Source: Candidatus Dadabacteria bacterium (GTDB lineage: Bacteria; Desulfobacterota_D; UBA1144; Nemesobacterales; JADFKM01). Taken from it: a stretch of DNA of 29,416 nucleotides. This document shows, one piece after another, positions 15,115 to 25,531 of this stretch. Each line of letters begins with the position of its first letter. The stretch's first letter is position 1. Made by a program: the position numbers and the translations under genes. The notes below the pieces were generated by a model. The model saw only the letters and a program-made list of their open reading frames with translations. It was not told the DNA's origin and ran no database searches. Location of the stretch: assembly GCA_022564935.1 (NCBI GenBank), contig JADFKM010000023.1, positions 1 through 29,416 on the forward strand, given 5' to 3'.

Positions 15115-16290
15115 ATGGCTGAAGTTAACATTGACGATATATTGCGTGGAGCCCTCAGAGTAGGAGCCTCAGATGTGCATCTAAAAGCGGGCAGCTCTCC
15201 CGCGCTGCGCATTGATGGAAGATTGGTCTTCGTAAAGGGAGCGCCACCTGTTTCCCAGGAAGACATGGTTAGGATCTCCAACTCCATGATGAATAAATTG
15301 CAGGCGGAGAGATTTAACGAGACAAACGAAGCCGACCTGGCATACAGCGTACCGGGGCTTGCACGCTGGAGGGTAAATATCTACCAGCAGCGCGGCTCGC
15401 TGGCGATGTCTCTGAGGGCCGTTCCCCATGAAATATTGAATTTTAAGCAGTTGAACCTCGCCCCTATAATGGAGAAGATCTCCCAGCAGGAGCGCGGCTT
15501 GATCCTGATCACGGGCACGACGGGCAGCGGGAAATCTACCACGCTTGCCGCTATGATAGACTTTATGAACACCAACCGCTCGGCCCACATAATTACTATT
15601 GAAGACCCTCTCGAGTTCGTGCACGGAGACAAGAAGAGCTTTATAAGCCAGCGTGAGATTGGCATAGATACTCTTTCTTTTTCAAACTCTCTCAAGGGGG
15701 CTTTGCGCCAGGACCCTGACATAGTGCTTGTGGGTGAGATGCGCGATCTCGAAACAATCGAGATCGCTCTGCTTGCCGCCGAAACCGGACACCTCGTGAT
15801 GTCGACTTTGCATACCCTAGATGCGCAGGAAACCATAAACAGGGTTTTGGCGATATTTCCCCACTCCCAGCAAAACCAGGTTCGCTATCAGCTCTCCCAG
15901 GTGCTCAGCGCCGTCATATCCCAGCGACTCGTGCCCAGAGCGGACGGAAAGGGAAGGGTTCCCGCCCAAGAAATTTTAATATCCACTTCTAGAATAAGGG
16001 AGTTGATAGCAAACCCGGAAAAGACTATGGAGCTCAGAAGTGCCATCGAGGAAGGGAACCTTCACTATGGGATGCAGACATTTGATCAGTGCCTCTATAA
16101 TCTGTTTAAGAGCGGTCAGATAACATACGACGAAGCTATGAGACAGGCGACCAATGCGGGCGACCTTGCATTGAGGATTAAAGGAATTATGTCTGCCGGA
16201 ACCGAAAAAGCTGCTACTCAAGAAGGCCCCGTGGCTGAGCAGCCCGATATTGAAGAAGACGTGGTAGAGATTGATACTGAGAGATATTGA
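15115..16290 (+). CDS. pilT: Type IV pilus retraction ATPase PilT
   Basis: PilT is a hexameric cytoplasmic ATPase that powers pilus retraction and twitching. The 391 residues have a PAS-like N-terminal domain (1-110) and the RecA-like core with Walker A GTTGSGKS (134-141), Walker B VLVGEMRD (204-211), Asp and His boxes (EDPLEF; HTLD) and the PilT-type AIRNLIRE-like segment SRIRELIANPEKT, which separates retraction ATPases from PilB. The last 30 residues are acidic and Glu/Asp-rich, beyond the typical PilT end. GGTGGAG lies before ATG 15115. No other pilus gene is in the window. tsaB follows after 5 bases. Confidence 0.95.
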   Translation: MAEVNIDDILRGALRVGASDVHLKAGSSPALRIDGRLVFVKGAPPVSQEDMVRISNSMMNKLQAERFNETNEADLAYSVPGLARWRVNIYQQRGSLAMSLRAVPHEILNFKQLNLAPIMEKISQQERGLILITGTTGSGKSTTLAAMIDFMNTNRSAHIITIEDPLEFVHGDKKSFISQREIGIDTLSFSNSLKGALRQDPDIVLVGEMRDLETIEIALLAAETGHLVMSTLHTLDAQETINRVLAIFPHSQQNQVRYQLSQVLSAVISQRLVPRADGKGRVPAQEILISTSRIRELIANPEKTMELRSAIEEGNLHYGMQTFDQCLYNLFKSGQITYDEAMRQATNAGDLALRIKGIMSAGTEKAATQEGPVAEQPDIEEDVVEIDTERY

Positions 16291-16295
16291 ACTAA

Positions 16296-16976
16296 ATGAA
16301 GGTGCTTGGTATTGAAACGTCTACTTATGTGGGAAGTGTATCTCTTCTAGACGGCAGTGATGTGGTAGGTGAGTTCTTAATCAATGTCGGCCCCCGTCAT
16401 TCTGAAAAACTACTTCCCATGATTGAAGAGATGTTGAAGCTTTTGGAGGTAGACAAACGGAAGATTGGCGGGATTTCCGTAACAATTGGCCCGGGTTTTT
16501 TTACAGCGCTGAGAGTTGGAATAGCCACTGCAAAGGGGCTTGCTTATGCGTTAGGGATTCCCATCGTGGGGGTCTGCTCTCTTGAAGTGCTGGCCTCAAA
16601 CCTGAGTTTTTGTTCCAATGTGGTATGTTCTGTTATAGATGCAAAGAGGGGGGAGTTCTACGCTTCGTTTGTTCGTTTTGAGGACGGTGAAATAGCCCGG
16701 CGCACAGACACTGTTGTCGATACCCCGGTTGGTCTCATGAAAAGGGTTACGGGAAAGACCGTTTTCGTTGGGGACACCGATGGACTAAAAGAGCTTGGGG
16801 TTAATGATTTAGTTGAATTTGTCCCTTTACATTACAATATTCCCAGGGCCAGTGTTTGCGCCCGCATCGGAGCAAGGAAGCTTGAATTAGGGTTGAGTGA
16901 TGAGGTGGCTTCGCTTGCTCCAATTTATGCCCGGAAAGCGGAAGCAGAAATCATAAAGGAAGGAGTCTTGGGATGA
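16296..16976 (+). CDS. tsaB: tRNA threonylcarbamoyladenosine biosynthesis protein TsaB
   Basis: TsaB is the non-catalytic partner of TsaD (with TsaE) in making t6A37 on ANN-decoding tRNAs. The 226 residues begin with the ASKHA-fold strand MKVLGIETST and contain the conserved GPGFFTALRVGIATAKGLA segment (about 66-85) that mediates the TsaD interface, plus VCSVIDAKRGEFYAS. Length and both motifs fit TsaB and not TsaD, which would carry HxxxH metal ligands. It starts 5 bases after pilT and shares ATGA with the next gene, so it is inside the operon. Confidence 0.93.
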   Translation: MKVLGIETSTYVGSVSLLDGSDVVGEFLINVGPRHSEKLLPMIEEMLKLLEVDKRKIGGISVTIGPGFFTALRVGIATAKGLAYALGIPIVGVCSLEVLASNLSFCSNVVCSVIDAKRGEFYASFVRFEDGEIARRTDTVVDTPVGLMKRVTGKTVFVGDTDGLKELGVNDLVEFVPLHYNIPRASVCARIGARKLELGLSDEVASLAPIYARKAEAEIIKEGVLG

Positions 16977-17194
16977 ATGATACGGAAATCATACAAAAAT
17001 TGATTGAAGGTGATGAAGAATTTAAAACAATGTATTATGAACACAGGGAGCTGGACGGAAAGGTTAAGGATTTGGAAACACGGGCCTCCGGGTCTCCGGA
17101 CAGGGAGGTTGAGATAAAAAGATTGAAGAAAATGAAGCTTGCTCTTAAAGATCAGATGGAAGAGAAAAAGAGAAAATTCATACAAAGCAAGTGA
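16973..17194 (+). CDS. YdcH/DUF465-like small helical protein
   Basis: This 73-residue, highly charged protein is predicted to be a two-helix hairpin: helix one around residues 3-36, a turn with SGSPD (39-43), helix two to the end. Pattern and length match the YdcH (DUF465) family: YEHRELDGKVKDLE, then EIKRLKKMKLALKDQM. Function is unknown in general. It overlaps tsaB by four bases (ATGA), so it is translationally coupled, and ilvB begins 37 bases later. Confidence 0.8.
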   Translation: MNDTEIIQKLIEGDEEFKTMYYEHRELDGKVKDLETRASGSPDREVEIKRLKKMKLALKDQMEEKKRKFIQSK

Positions 17195-17231
17195 CTGTGA
17201 CAGTTCTGTATTACCGGGGGTTACTCTAAAG

Positions 17232-18944
17232 ATGGCTAAAATGATCGGCGCTGAGATGTTTTTTGAAACGTTGCTTGACGAAGGCATAGATGTGATCTTC
17301 GGACTTCCGGGCGGTTATGTGCTCAAGGTCTACGATGTGATGTCCACCTACACGGAAAAGAGGGGTGTTCTTAAACACGTTCTCGCGAGGCACGAGCAGG
17401 GAGCTACCCACATGGCAGACGGGTATGCGAGGGCTTCGGGGAGGCCGGGAGTGGTTCTTTGCACATCCGGGCCCGCCGCCACAAACACCGTTACAGGGAT
17501 CGCTACTGCTCATATGGACTCCTCTCCGATAGTGATTTTTACCGGACAGGTTCCCACCCCTTATCTCGGCAGCGACGCTTTCCAGGAGGCCGACCACATC
17601 GGCATTACCCGCCCATGTACGAAACACAACACACTGGTGAGGCGTACCAAAGACCTTCCCCTAGCGATCAAAGAGGCTTTTTATATAGCATCCACCGGCA
17701 GACCGGGCCCGGTGCTCGTGGACATGCCCAAAGATGTGCTGGTTGGAGAAGATGAGTTCGTGATACCTAAGGAGTTTAACCTCAGGGGCTACAAGCCCAA
17801 CGTAAAGCCTCATGTGGGGCAGATGAAACGGGCTGTGAAGATGTTGCTAGGGGCTAAGCGCCCGGTCATTTTCGGAGGAGGCGGTCTTATATGGTCAGGA
17901 GCCTCGAGCGAGTTGATCGAGTTTGCTCACAGGCTCCAGATACCCGTTACATCCACACTTATGGGCCTCGGCGCTTTTCCGTCCTCAGACCCGCTCTTTA
18001 TCAGCATGCTGGGTATGCACGGCTCATACGCCGCAAACATGGCGATTCATGAAAGCGACATAATCTTATCCATCGGGGCCAGGTTTGACGACAGGGCTAC
18101 CGGTGGGAATTTTGCGAGTTTTGCCCCGAACGCAAAAATAATACATGTGGACATAGACCCCTCGACTATTGATAAGAATATAAAGGTGCACTGCCCCATT
18201 GTTGGGGACGCCAAGGCGGTGCTGGAGCATATGCTCGAGATGGTTCCCGCCGATCACAAAGTCGACCGGAGCGAGTGGCTGGGAATGATCGGGCAATGGG
18301 TAAAGGAGCATCCCCTGACATGTCACAAAAGCGATGATAAGATCCAAACTTCATGGGCAGTCGAGCTGCTCTCAGACATGACAAAGGGCGAGGCTATTAT
18401 CGTTACCGATGTGGGACAGCACCAGATGTGGGTAGCACAGTTCTATAAATTCAATAAACCCAGAACCCACATTACCTCGGGCGGGCTGGGCACTATGGGA
18501 TTCGGTTTTCCCGCCGCGATTGGGGCGAAGTTCGCCCGTCCCGACGATCAGGTTATAGCCGTGTGCGGGGACGGGAGCTTCCAGATGAACTTCCAGGAGC
18601 TTTCCACCGCCGTAGAGCAGAACTTGGATCTGAAGATAATCGTGTTTATCAACAGGTATCACGGGATGGTAAGACAGTGGCAAGCCCTGTTCTTTGAAAG
18701 CAACTTCTCCTCTACTTACTTTGAGGTCATGCCTGACTTTGTAAAGCTCGCCGAGTCCTTTGGGGCCAGGGGACTCAGGTGCGAAAGACCGGACCAGCTG
18801 GAGGCTACTTTCCGGGAGGGGATGAACATGCCTGGCGTAGTGTTGATGGAGATTGTTGTCGATCACACTGAAATGGTATATCCTATGATTGCTCCCGGCG
18901 GGGCTATGAACGAGATGATAATGGATCCTGTAGACATGGCCTAA
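17232..18944 (+). CDS. ilvB: Acetolactate synthase large subunit
   Basis: This ThDP- and FAD-dependent catalytic subunit condenses pyruvate with pyruvate or 2-ketobutyrate, the first step of valine, leucine and isoleucine synthesis. From ATG 17232 there are 570 residues, the usual size; the frame extends upstream but that part overlaps the preceding gene and is not IlvB-like. Landmarks are the N-terminal GLPGG, the activating glutamate in RHEQGATHMADGYARASG, the FAD-domain stretch GFGFPAAIGAKFA and the thiamine motif GDGSFQMN-x-QEL with the Mg-binding N (IVFINRYHGMVRQWQ). It is first of an ilvB-ilvH-ilvC set. GGGGG about 11 bases upstream may act as ribosome binding site. Confidence 0.97.
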   Translation: MAKMIGAEMFFETLLDEGIDVIFGLPGGYVLKVYDVMSTYTEKRGVLKHVLARHEQGATHMADGYARASGRPGVVLCTSGPAATNTVTGIATAHMDSSPIVIFTGQVPTPYLGSDAFQEADHIGITRPCTKHNTLVRRTKDLPLAIKEAFYIASTGRPGPVLVDMPKDVLVGEDEFVIPKEFNLRGYKPNVKPHVGQMKRAVKMLLGAKRPVIFGGGGLIWSGASSELIEFAHRLQIPVTSTLMGLGAFPSSDPLFISMLGMHGSYAANMAIHESDIILSIGARFDDRATGGNFASFAPNAKIIHVDIDPSTIDKNIKVHCPIVGDAKAVLEHMLEMVPADHKVDRSEWLGMIGQWVKEHPLTCHKSDDKIQTSWAVELLSDMTKGEAIIVTDVGQHQMWVAQFYKFNKPRTHITSGGLGTMGFGFPAAIGAKFARPDDQVIAVCGDGSFQMNFQELSTAVEQNLDLKIIVFINRYHGMVRQWQALFFESNFSSTYFEVMPDFVKLAESFGARGLRCERPDQLEATFREGMNMPGVVLMEIVVDHTEMVYPMIAPGGAMNEMIMDPVDMA

Positions 18945-18973
18945 GCACAACCAAAAAGACTGAAAAAGCCTGT

Positions 18974-19020
18974 GGGGGAGTGATTGCTTTCGGCATGGCA
19001 GCCGGAATGTACACTCCCCC
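18974..19020 (+). promoter_or_regulatory. Stem-loop in the ilvB-ilvH gap
   Basis: GGGGGAGTG (18974-18982) pairs perfectly with CACTCCCCC (19012-19020). The 29-base loop holds a second short stem (CGGC with GCCG). The 3' side is followed by AACTTTAATTT, a weak T-rich stretch, then AGGAGG at 19038-19043. The structure could be an attenuator, a processing or stability element, or a translation control hairpin for ilvH. Confidence 0.55.
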
Positions 19021-19054
19021 CAACTTTAATTTACTAGAGGAGGATGGTCACTCT

Positions 19055-20579
<1,525 letters not shown>

Positions 20580-20580
<1 letters not shown>

Positions 20581-21260
20581 TGCTTGGAAATAGAGTTAAG
20601 ATCGCACATGAGGGGCTGCCTTACATAGGCTTTGCGGGGTTCTTCGCGTGGCTAGCGGCACTTTTAGGGTTCACCTTATTATCCCTCGTGCTGGGATTGC
20701 TCACTTTTTTTATAGCCTTTTTTTTCAGAGACCCTGAAAGGGTAGCGCCTACGGGTGATAGATCGGTAGTGTCTTCGGGGGACGGGACAGTGGTAGAAGT
20801 GGGTAAGGCCCTTGAGCCCCACTTCCTCAATCGCGAGATGTCGAAAGTCGGGGTGTTTCTCTCCATGCTTGACTGCCATGTAAACAGGTTCCCCATAAGC
20901 GGCAAGATTATCACCACAAAGCACATAGAAGGGAAATTCTTCGCTGCCAATCTGAAGCGGGCCTCCATTGAGAACGAGAGGGTCGCCACGCTTATAGAAA
21001 TGGAGCGGGGAGAGCAGGTCGTAGTAGTGCAGATAGCGGGCTTTCTCGCCCGGCGCGTCGTTTCTTATAAGAACGTAGGGGACGAGGTGGAAAAAGGGGA
21101 GAGGATTGGAATGATAAAGTTCGGCTCCAGGGTCGACGTGTACCTGCCCCTGGAATTCGATTTAGCCGTGAATAAAGGAGAAAAAGTGACTTCGGGGGAG
21201 ACAATCATTGCCTGGATCAACGACGTCTCAGCGAAGAAGGCGCCGGCGGGAGAAGGTTAA
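20580..21260 (+). CDS. psd: Phosphatidylserine decarboxylase, short form
   Basis: Psd makes phosphatidylethanolamine from phosphatidylserine at the inner membrane. The 226 residues are of the short class. The precursor cleaves itself between G182 and S183 (FGSRVDVYLP), the serine becoming the pyruvoyl cofactor. DCHVNRFP (98-105) is the conserved His-containing block. The N-terminal 50 residues hold two hydrophobic helices that anchor it. ATG 20580 shares one base with the ilvC stop. Its end overlaps pssA by 53 bases, and the two catalyse consecutive reactions. Confidence 0.95.
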
Positions 21261-22032
21261 GCCGCTACTGCCTAACCTCTTTACGACCGCTGCTCTTTTT
21301 TTCGGCCTCCTTTCCATAATGGTTTCCATACAGACTGTGGCCTTAATGGGCATTGAGGGCGCCGCGTCCGATGTGGTAAACAAGAAGTTCTGGTGGGCCG
21401 CGGTGTTTATTTGCATCTCGGGGCTTTTTGACCTGCTTGACGGCACGGTCGCGAGGCTAATGAAGTCCGAGAGTAAATTCGGGCTGTCTTACGATTCGCT
21501 CAGCGACCTCGTTTCTTTCGGCGTTGCTCCGGGGGTGCTTGTTTTCTCGTGGACGCTGATGGGCGCGGGCAAGATCGGGCTCATGTCTGTGCTGTTTTAT
21601 ATCGTTTGCACCGCTCTCAGGCTCGCCAGGTTCAACGTCCAGTCCACGACGATCGAGAAATTCGGTTTTACCGGCATTCCCTCTCCTGCCGCGGCAGCAC
21701 TTATGCTTGCCCCTGTGATGCTTATGACTGAATACTCCTATGGCCCGAATGAGTGGAGTATATGGTACTATCTATTTTTGTCCCCCTTTTTGGGGCTTCT
21801 AATGGTCAGTGACGTCAGGTACTCCAAGGGCTCGAGGGTATTATTTAGAAAATCTTTCAACAATCTGGTGATAGCGGCGATCTTAATAGCCGCGACGGTG
21901 GCTAACCCGGAGATGATATTCGTCATATTATCCTACATTTACGGGGTTTCCGGACTGATCATTTATGTGTTGAAACAACTAAGAAGAAAACCCGCCGCCG
22001 AAGCGCAAGAGGCCTTCGATACCAAAGAGTAA
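21208..22032 (+). CDS. pssA: CDP-diacylglycerol--serine O-phosphatidyltransferase
   Basis: PssA joins serine to CDP-diacylglycerol, giving the substrate of Psd. It is a multi-spanning membrane protein of 274 residues. The CDP-alcohol phosphotransferase motif is complete: D78-G-x2-A82-R83-x8-G92-x3-D96-x3-D100. The conserved family N-terminus LLPNLFTTAALFFG begins at residue 20, after a very basic stretch. TTG 21208 was chosen because GGGGGAG stands 7 bases upstream and no later ATG precedes the conserved core; this places the start 53 bases inside psd. The TAA is followed directly by eight T (22033-22040), but no good hairpin precedes them. Confidence 0.94.
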   Translation: MPGSTTSQRRRRRREKVKPLLPNLFTTAALFFGLLSIMVSIQTVALMGIEGAASDVVNKKFWWAAVFICISGLFDLLDGTVARLMKSESKFGLSYDSLSDLVSFGVAPGVLVFSWTLMGAGKIGLMSVLFYIVCTALRLARFNVQSTTIEKFGFTGIPSPAAAALMLAPVMLMTEYSYGPNEWSIWYYLFLSPFLGLLMVSDVRYSKGSRVLFRKSFNNLVIAAILIAATVANPEMIFVILSYIYGVSGLIIYVLKQLRRKPAAEAQEAFDTKE

Positions 22033-22114
22033 TTTTTTTTACATGCCCGCATTTGGTTTCAAGTCGTCGGGAGACTTATATACTACCGCATTCGCGTAAA
22101 ATAAACGGGTTTTG

Positions 22115-22123
22115 TGATATAGT
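22115..22123 (+). promoter_or_regulatory. Extended -10 promoter element
   Basis: TGA-TATAGT fits the extended -10 form (TGn plus a box matching 5 of 6). No clear -35 is seen, which is common for this class. It would start transcription about 18 bases before GTG 22148. Confidence 0.35.
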
Positions 22124-22147
22124 ATTCAAAATCCTGCTTGGAATTTA

Positions 22148-22604
22148 GTGTCAAAGAATTCACTAAAGATTCTATCAGGGGCGAATGTGGATTATAAAGG
22201 GGCAAAAAATGCGGCAAGGTGCGCTTGGGTAGCCGGTTTGGCGGTAGCTTCCGTCACCGTTGTCTTTATTGCGCTCTCCGCACTAGGCGTCTTAGCCCCA
22301 CGATCTCCGTGGTTTCTGAATTTACGGGCTCTTGTGGATGCGGCTTTGATTGCGGGGCTCAGTTTCGGCATATACAAGCGCAGCAGGCCGAGCGCTGCTA
22401 TATTGTTTCTTTATTTTTTCCTAACCAAGCATAGTACATGCTTACAGCGGGGCTTTGGGATGCGTGGCTATTATGGCGGCGGTGGGTTTTACAGTACTTT
22501 TCTTTCATGGCATAAGAGGAACTTTTGCGATACACAGGCTGGCCAAAGCATACATCGGCGGCTCAATACCCGCCGGTAACGAAGAAGGTGTTAAAAGCGC
22601 TTGA
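22148..22604 (+). pseudogene. Frameshifted small membrane protein
   Basis: The frame from GTG 22148 gives a membrane protein with hydrophobic helices at about residues 25-52 and 60-76, then FLYFFLTK at 90-97. After this it becomes nonsensical (His/Arg/Gly-rich) until a TAA at 22577. In the +1 frame from about 22430 the protein continues sensibly as IVHAYSGALG, a helix (AIMAAVGFTVLFFHG), then IRGTFAIHRLAKAYIGG, and ends at TGA 22602-22604. The helix followed by 'RGTFA-x-H' looks like the end of known uncharacterised membrane proteins. Removing one base near C22430 restores a single frame of about 151 residues. The cause may be a read error or a real mutation. Function unknown. Confidence 0.6.
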
Positions 22605-22621
22605 AAATGGACTTGTCATAT

Positions 22622-22681
22622 CCCCCTGCTTCGGGGCTTTAGCCCCTAACGCCCGGCTCCGGTCTACTTTGAGAGGCCGGG
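22622..22681 (+). promoter_or_regulatory. Competing hairpins upstream of the M16 peptidase gene
   Basis: CCCCC (22622-22626), GGGG (22633-22636) and CCCC (22643-22646) allow two mutually exclusive stems; the second extends to GGGGCT/AGCCCC around TT. A further stem CCCGGC/GCCGGG (22652-22657 with 22676-22681) follows, with an 18-base loop and an AT-rich 3' flank. This may be a terminator for the upstream gene or a leader element of the M16 gene. No riboswitch class is recognised. Confidence 0.3.
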
Positions 22682-22763
22682 AATCTATTTGTTTACGCCA
22701 TAAAAGGCATCCATATCACTCCCCATAAAATGTCTGGTATCTTTAAACCCAATGGAGGTTCAT

Positions 22764-25490
22764 ATGAAATATCTCATCGTCGTGCTCTTAGGTATAATCT
22801 ACCTTTCTAGTGGATGCGGGACTCACTACTCAGTTTCAAAGAAGGAGATAGACATGGATACCGACTCAGGTGTTGTGCAGCATGCGGCCAGCGGCCCCGA
22901 TAGTCACTCCGGCGTTACCAAGCTGGAGCTTCCCAACGGGATGACGGTGCTGCTCGAAGAAAACCACTCTTCGCCCGTAGTGGCCGTGAACGTGTGGGTC
23001 AAAATCGGCAGCGCCTGCGAGCAGGCCGGAGAATATGGCCTTGCACATGTCCACGAGCATATGGTGTTTAAAGGCACAAAGAGGAGAGGCGTAGGGGAGA
23101 TTGCCAGGGTAATTGAGAGCAACGGGGGCGACATAAACGCATTCACCTCGTTTGACCACACCGTGTACTTTGTAGAGATTGCAAGCAGGTTCCTCGATAC
23201 GGCCCTCGATGTGCTTTCCGATGCGATGGAAAACTCCGCGTTCGACCCGGAGGAGCTTGAAAAGGAGCTTGAGGTGGTGGTTGAGGAGATTAGGAGAGGG
23301 GAGGACTCCCCCACAAGGAAGCTCAACGAGAGGCTTTTCGGCGAAGCGTTCAGCGAGCATCCCTACAGGAGGCCCATTATCGGGACAAAAGAGAGTGTCA
23401 GGAGCTTCACCAGGGATAGGGTCGTTAATTTTTACAAGAAGTGGTATGCGCCGAACAATATGGTCGTTGTTCTAGTGGGTGATTTTAACAGTGATGATGT
23501 GCTGCCAAAGCTCCAAAGCACTTTTGGCTCTATAAAATCAAGACCCCTTGCCGAGTGCTTTATCCCTGACGCAAAACCCCAGAACGGACTCAAGAAATTC
23601 GTTTTTACGAGGGAAGTGAATGAAGGCTATTTCTCATTTGCATTCCACGGAACGAACATAAAGAGCGAAGACACCCCCGTCCTGGATGTAATATCATACA
23701 TCCTCGGCGGCGGTGACAGCTCCAGGCTTTACAGGCGGGTAAAGGAAGAAAAAGGGCTCGTAAACAACATATATACCTACTCATACACCCCGATGCGCGA
23801 GGGGCTTTTTATCATATCAGGCACACTCGACCCGGAGAGGGCAAGCCCCGCTATCGGTGAAATATTAACAGAGACCTACGGGCTTAAATACTCCCCCGTA
23901 AGCACAGAAGAGCTCGAGCGGGCCAAGGTAAACATAGAGAGCGATTCGATTTACGCTAGGGAGACAATGCACGGGCAGGCGCAGAAGCTGGGGTTTTTCG
24001 AGTCGGACGTGGGGGATTTCAGATACGAGAGGAGCTACCTTGCAATGGTCGCCTCCGTTACCCCCGAAGATATCATGCGTGTGGCAAAAAAGTACTTCAA
24101 CTCTTCCAACCTGACGCTTGGTTTCGTATTTCCGAACGAAAAGGAGACCGTGGGCGAGGGTGATATTGCCGAGATTGTGGCTTCGGCCGATAAACGTATC
24201 GAGAGTGAGCACGGAGATACCGAGGCCGCTGGGACTACGGATACCGAGAAGAAAGTCCGTCTTCCCAACGGCATCACGCTAATAGTCAAGGAGAACCGCT
24301 CTGTGCCTATATTTTCCGCCAGGGCTGTATTGCGGGGCGGCGTGAGATATGAGGATGACCAGAGCAACGGCCTGTCTAATTTTGTCTGCGAGGTGCTGAC
24401 GAGGGGGACAAAAAACCGGACTGCCGAGGAGATTGCGAGGGAGATTGAAAACCTGGCCGGCTCAGTAAACGGCTTTTCCGGCAGGAACAGCATTGGCCTT
24501 ACCCTTGAAGCCCTAGCAAAGAACTTCGATCAAGCGATGGAGATCTTTGCCGACGTTCTTTTGAACCCATCGTTCGATAGGGAGGAGATAGAGCGCGCCC
24601 GCAGGGACATAATCTCGGACATAAACCGGCAGGAGGACAACCCTATGAGGACATCGGTGAACCTGTTTCTCGAAACCCTCTACGAAAAGCACCCCTACAG
24701 GTTAAACCCGCTTGGAAAAAGAAGTACGGTGGAGGGGTTTGGTGCGGGAGACCTTAAGGGTTTTTATAACAGGGTTGCTAAGCCGGAAAATCTGGTAATC
24801 GCTGTGGCCGGGGACGTCCCTGCCGAGCATGTCATCGATACGGTCAAGCGGCTTTTCGGCGGCATGAAAAAGGGTGGGTTCAAGCACAAATCTCATAAGC
24901 CCGAGCCGCCCATAAAAAGCGTTAGGACAGCGGCCCTGGAGAGGAAAGAAAACGAGCAGGCCCATATCATAATGGGCTTCCTGGCGCCGCGCCTCAACGA
25001 CCCCGATGAGTATGCCTTCGAAGTCCTGAACTCTATTCTCTCCGGACAAGGAGGCAGGCTTTTTATCGAGCTTCGCGACAAGCAGAGCCTTGCTTACACG
25101 GTAACTTCCTTTTTCACCCCGGGCATAGAGAACGGCTATTTCGGCATTTACATCGCCACCGCACCCCAGAAGGAGGATGAGGCCATAGAAGGCATAAAGT
25201 TCCAGTTGAAGCTGGTTCTTGAGCGGGGGGGGAGCAAAGCCGAAATCGACAGGGCGCAGAACTACCTTGTCGGGAACTTTGAAATTGGGCTTCAGCAGAA
25301 TTCCTCCCAGTCAGCCAAGATGGCCTTCGACGAGATATACGGCGTCGGGTGGGATGATTACAAAAATTACGCCCGGAATATCTATGCCGTGACGGGAGAA
25401 GACATTACCAGGGTGGCAAAAAAATACCTTGATGTTGATAATTATGTGCTTGTCATAGTGTCCCCGGGAAAAGACTCTGTAAGCAATTAG
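22764..25490 (+). CDS. M16 family zinc metallopeptidase, two-lobed, lipoprotein-like
   Basis: This 908-residue protein joins two M16 units. The first (about residues 50-470) carries the inverted zinc motif H95-x2-E98-H99 and a downstream glutamate at E174/E175 (VVVEEIRRGE), so it is active. The second (about 480-900) has SNFVCEV where HxxEH would be and is the inactive partner that completes the clamp. The N-terminus has a hydrophobic signal with LSSGC (C18), a near-lipobox, so a periplasmic lipoprotein is likely. The known family role is degrading short peptides. GGAGG stands 5 bases before ATG 22764; ATG 22752 overlaps that site and is less likely. It is a single gene, followed by the tRNA pair. 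Confidence 0.93.
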   Translation: MKYLIVVLLGIIYLSSGCGTHYSVSKKEIDMDTDSGVVQHAASGPDSHSGVTKLELPNGMTVLLEENHSSPVVAVNVWVKIGSACEQAGEYGLAHVHEHMVFKGTKRRGVGEIARVIESNGGDINAFTSFDHTVYFVEIASRFLDTALDVLSDAMENSAFDPEELEKELEVVVEEIRRGEDSPTRKLNERLFGEAFSEHPYRRPIIGTKESVRSFTRDRVVNFYKKWYAPNNMVVVLVGDFNSDDVLPKLQSTFGSIKSRPLAECFIPDAKPQNGLKKFVFTREVNEGYFSFAFHGTNIKSEDTPVLDVISYILGGGDSSRLYRRVKEEKGLVNNIYTYSYTPMREGLFIISGTLDPERASPAIGEILTETYGLKYSPVSTEELERAKVNIESDSIYARETMHGQAQKLGFFESDVGDFRYERSYLAMVASVTPEDIMRVAKKYFNSSNLTLGFVFPNEKETVGEGDIAEIVASADKRIESEHGDTEAAGTTDTEKKVRLPNGITLIVKENRSVPIFSARAVLRGGVRYEDDQSNGLSNFVCEVLTRGTKNRTAEEIAREIENLAGSVNGFSGRNSIGLTLEALAKNFDQAMEIFADVLLNPSFDREEIERARRDIISDINRQEDNPMRTSVNLFLETLYEKHPYRLNPLGKRSTVEGFGAGDLKGFYNRVAKPENLVIAVAGDVPAEHVIDTVKRLFGGMKKGGFKHKSHKPEPPIKSVRTAALERKENEQAHIIMGFLAPRLNDPDEYAFEVLNSILSGQGGRLFIELRDKQSLAYTVTSFFTPGIENGYFGIYIATAPQKEDEAIEGIKFQLKLVLERGGSKAEIDRAQNYLVGNFEIGLQQNSSQSAKMAFDEIYGVGWDDYKNYARNIYAVTGEDITRVAKKYLDVDNYVLVIVSPGKDSVSN

Positions 25491-25531
25491 GTGGTATTTA
25501 TCCCTGTTCTAAAGGGTAAATGTTTTCGGGG

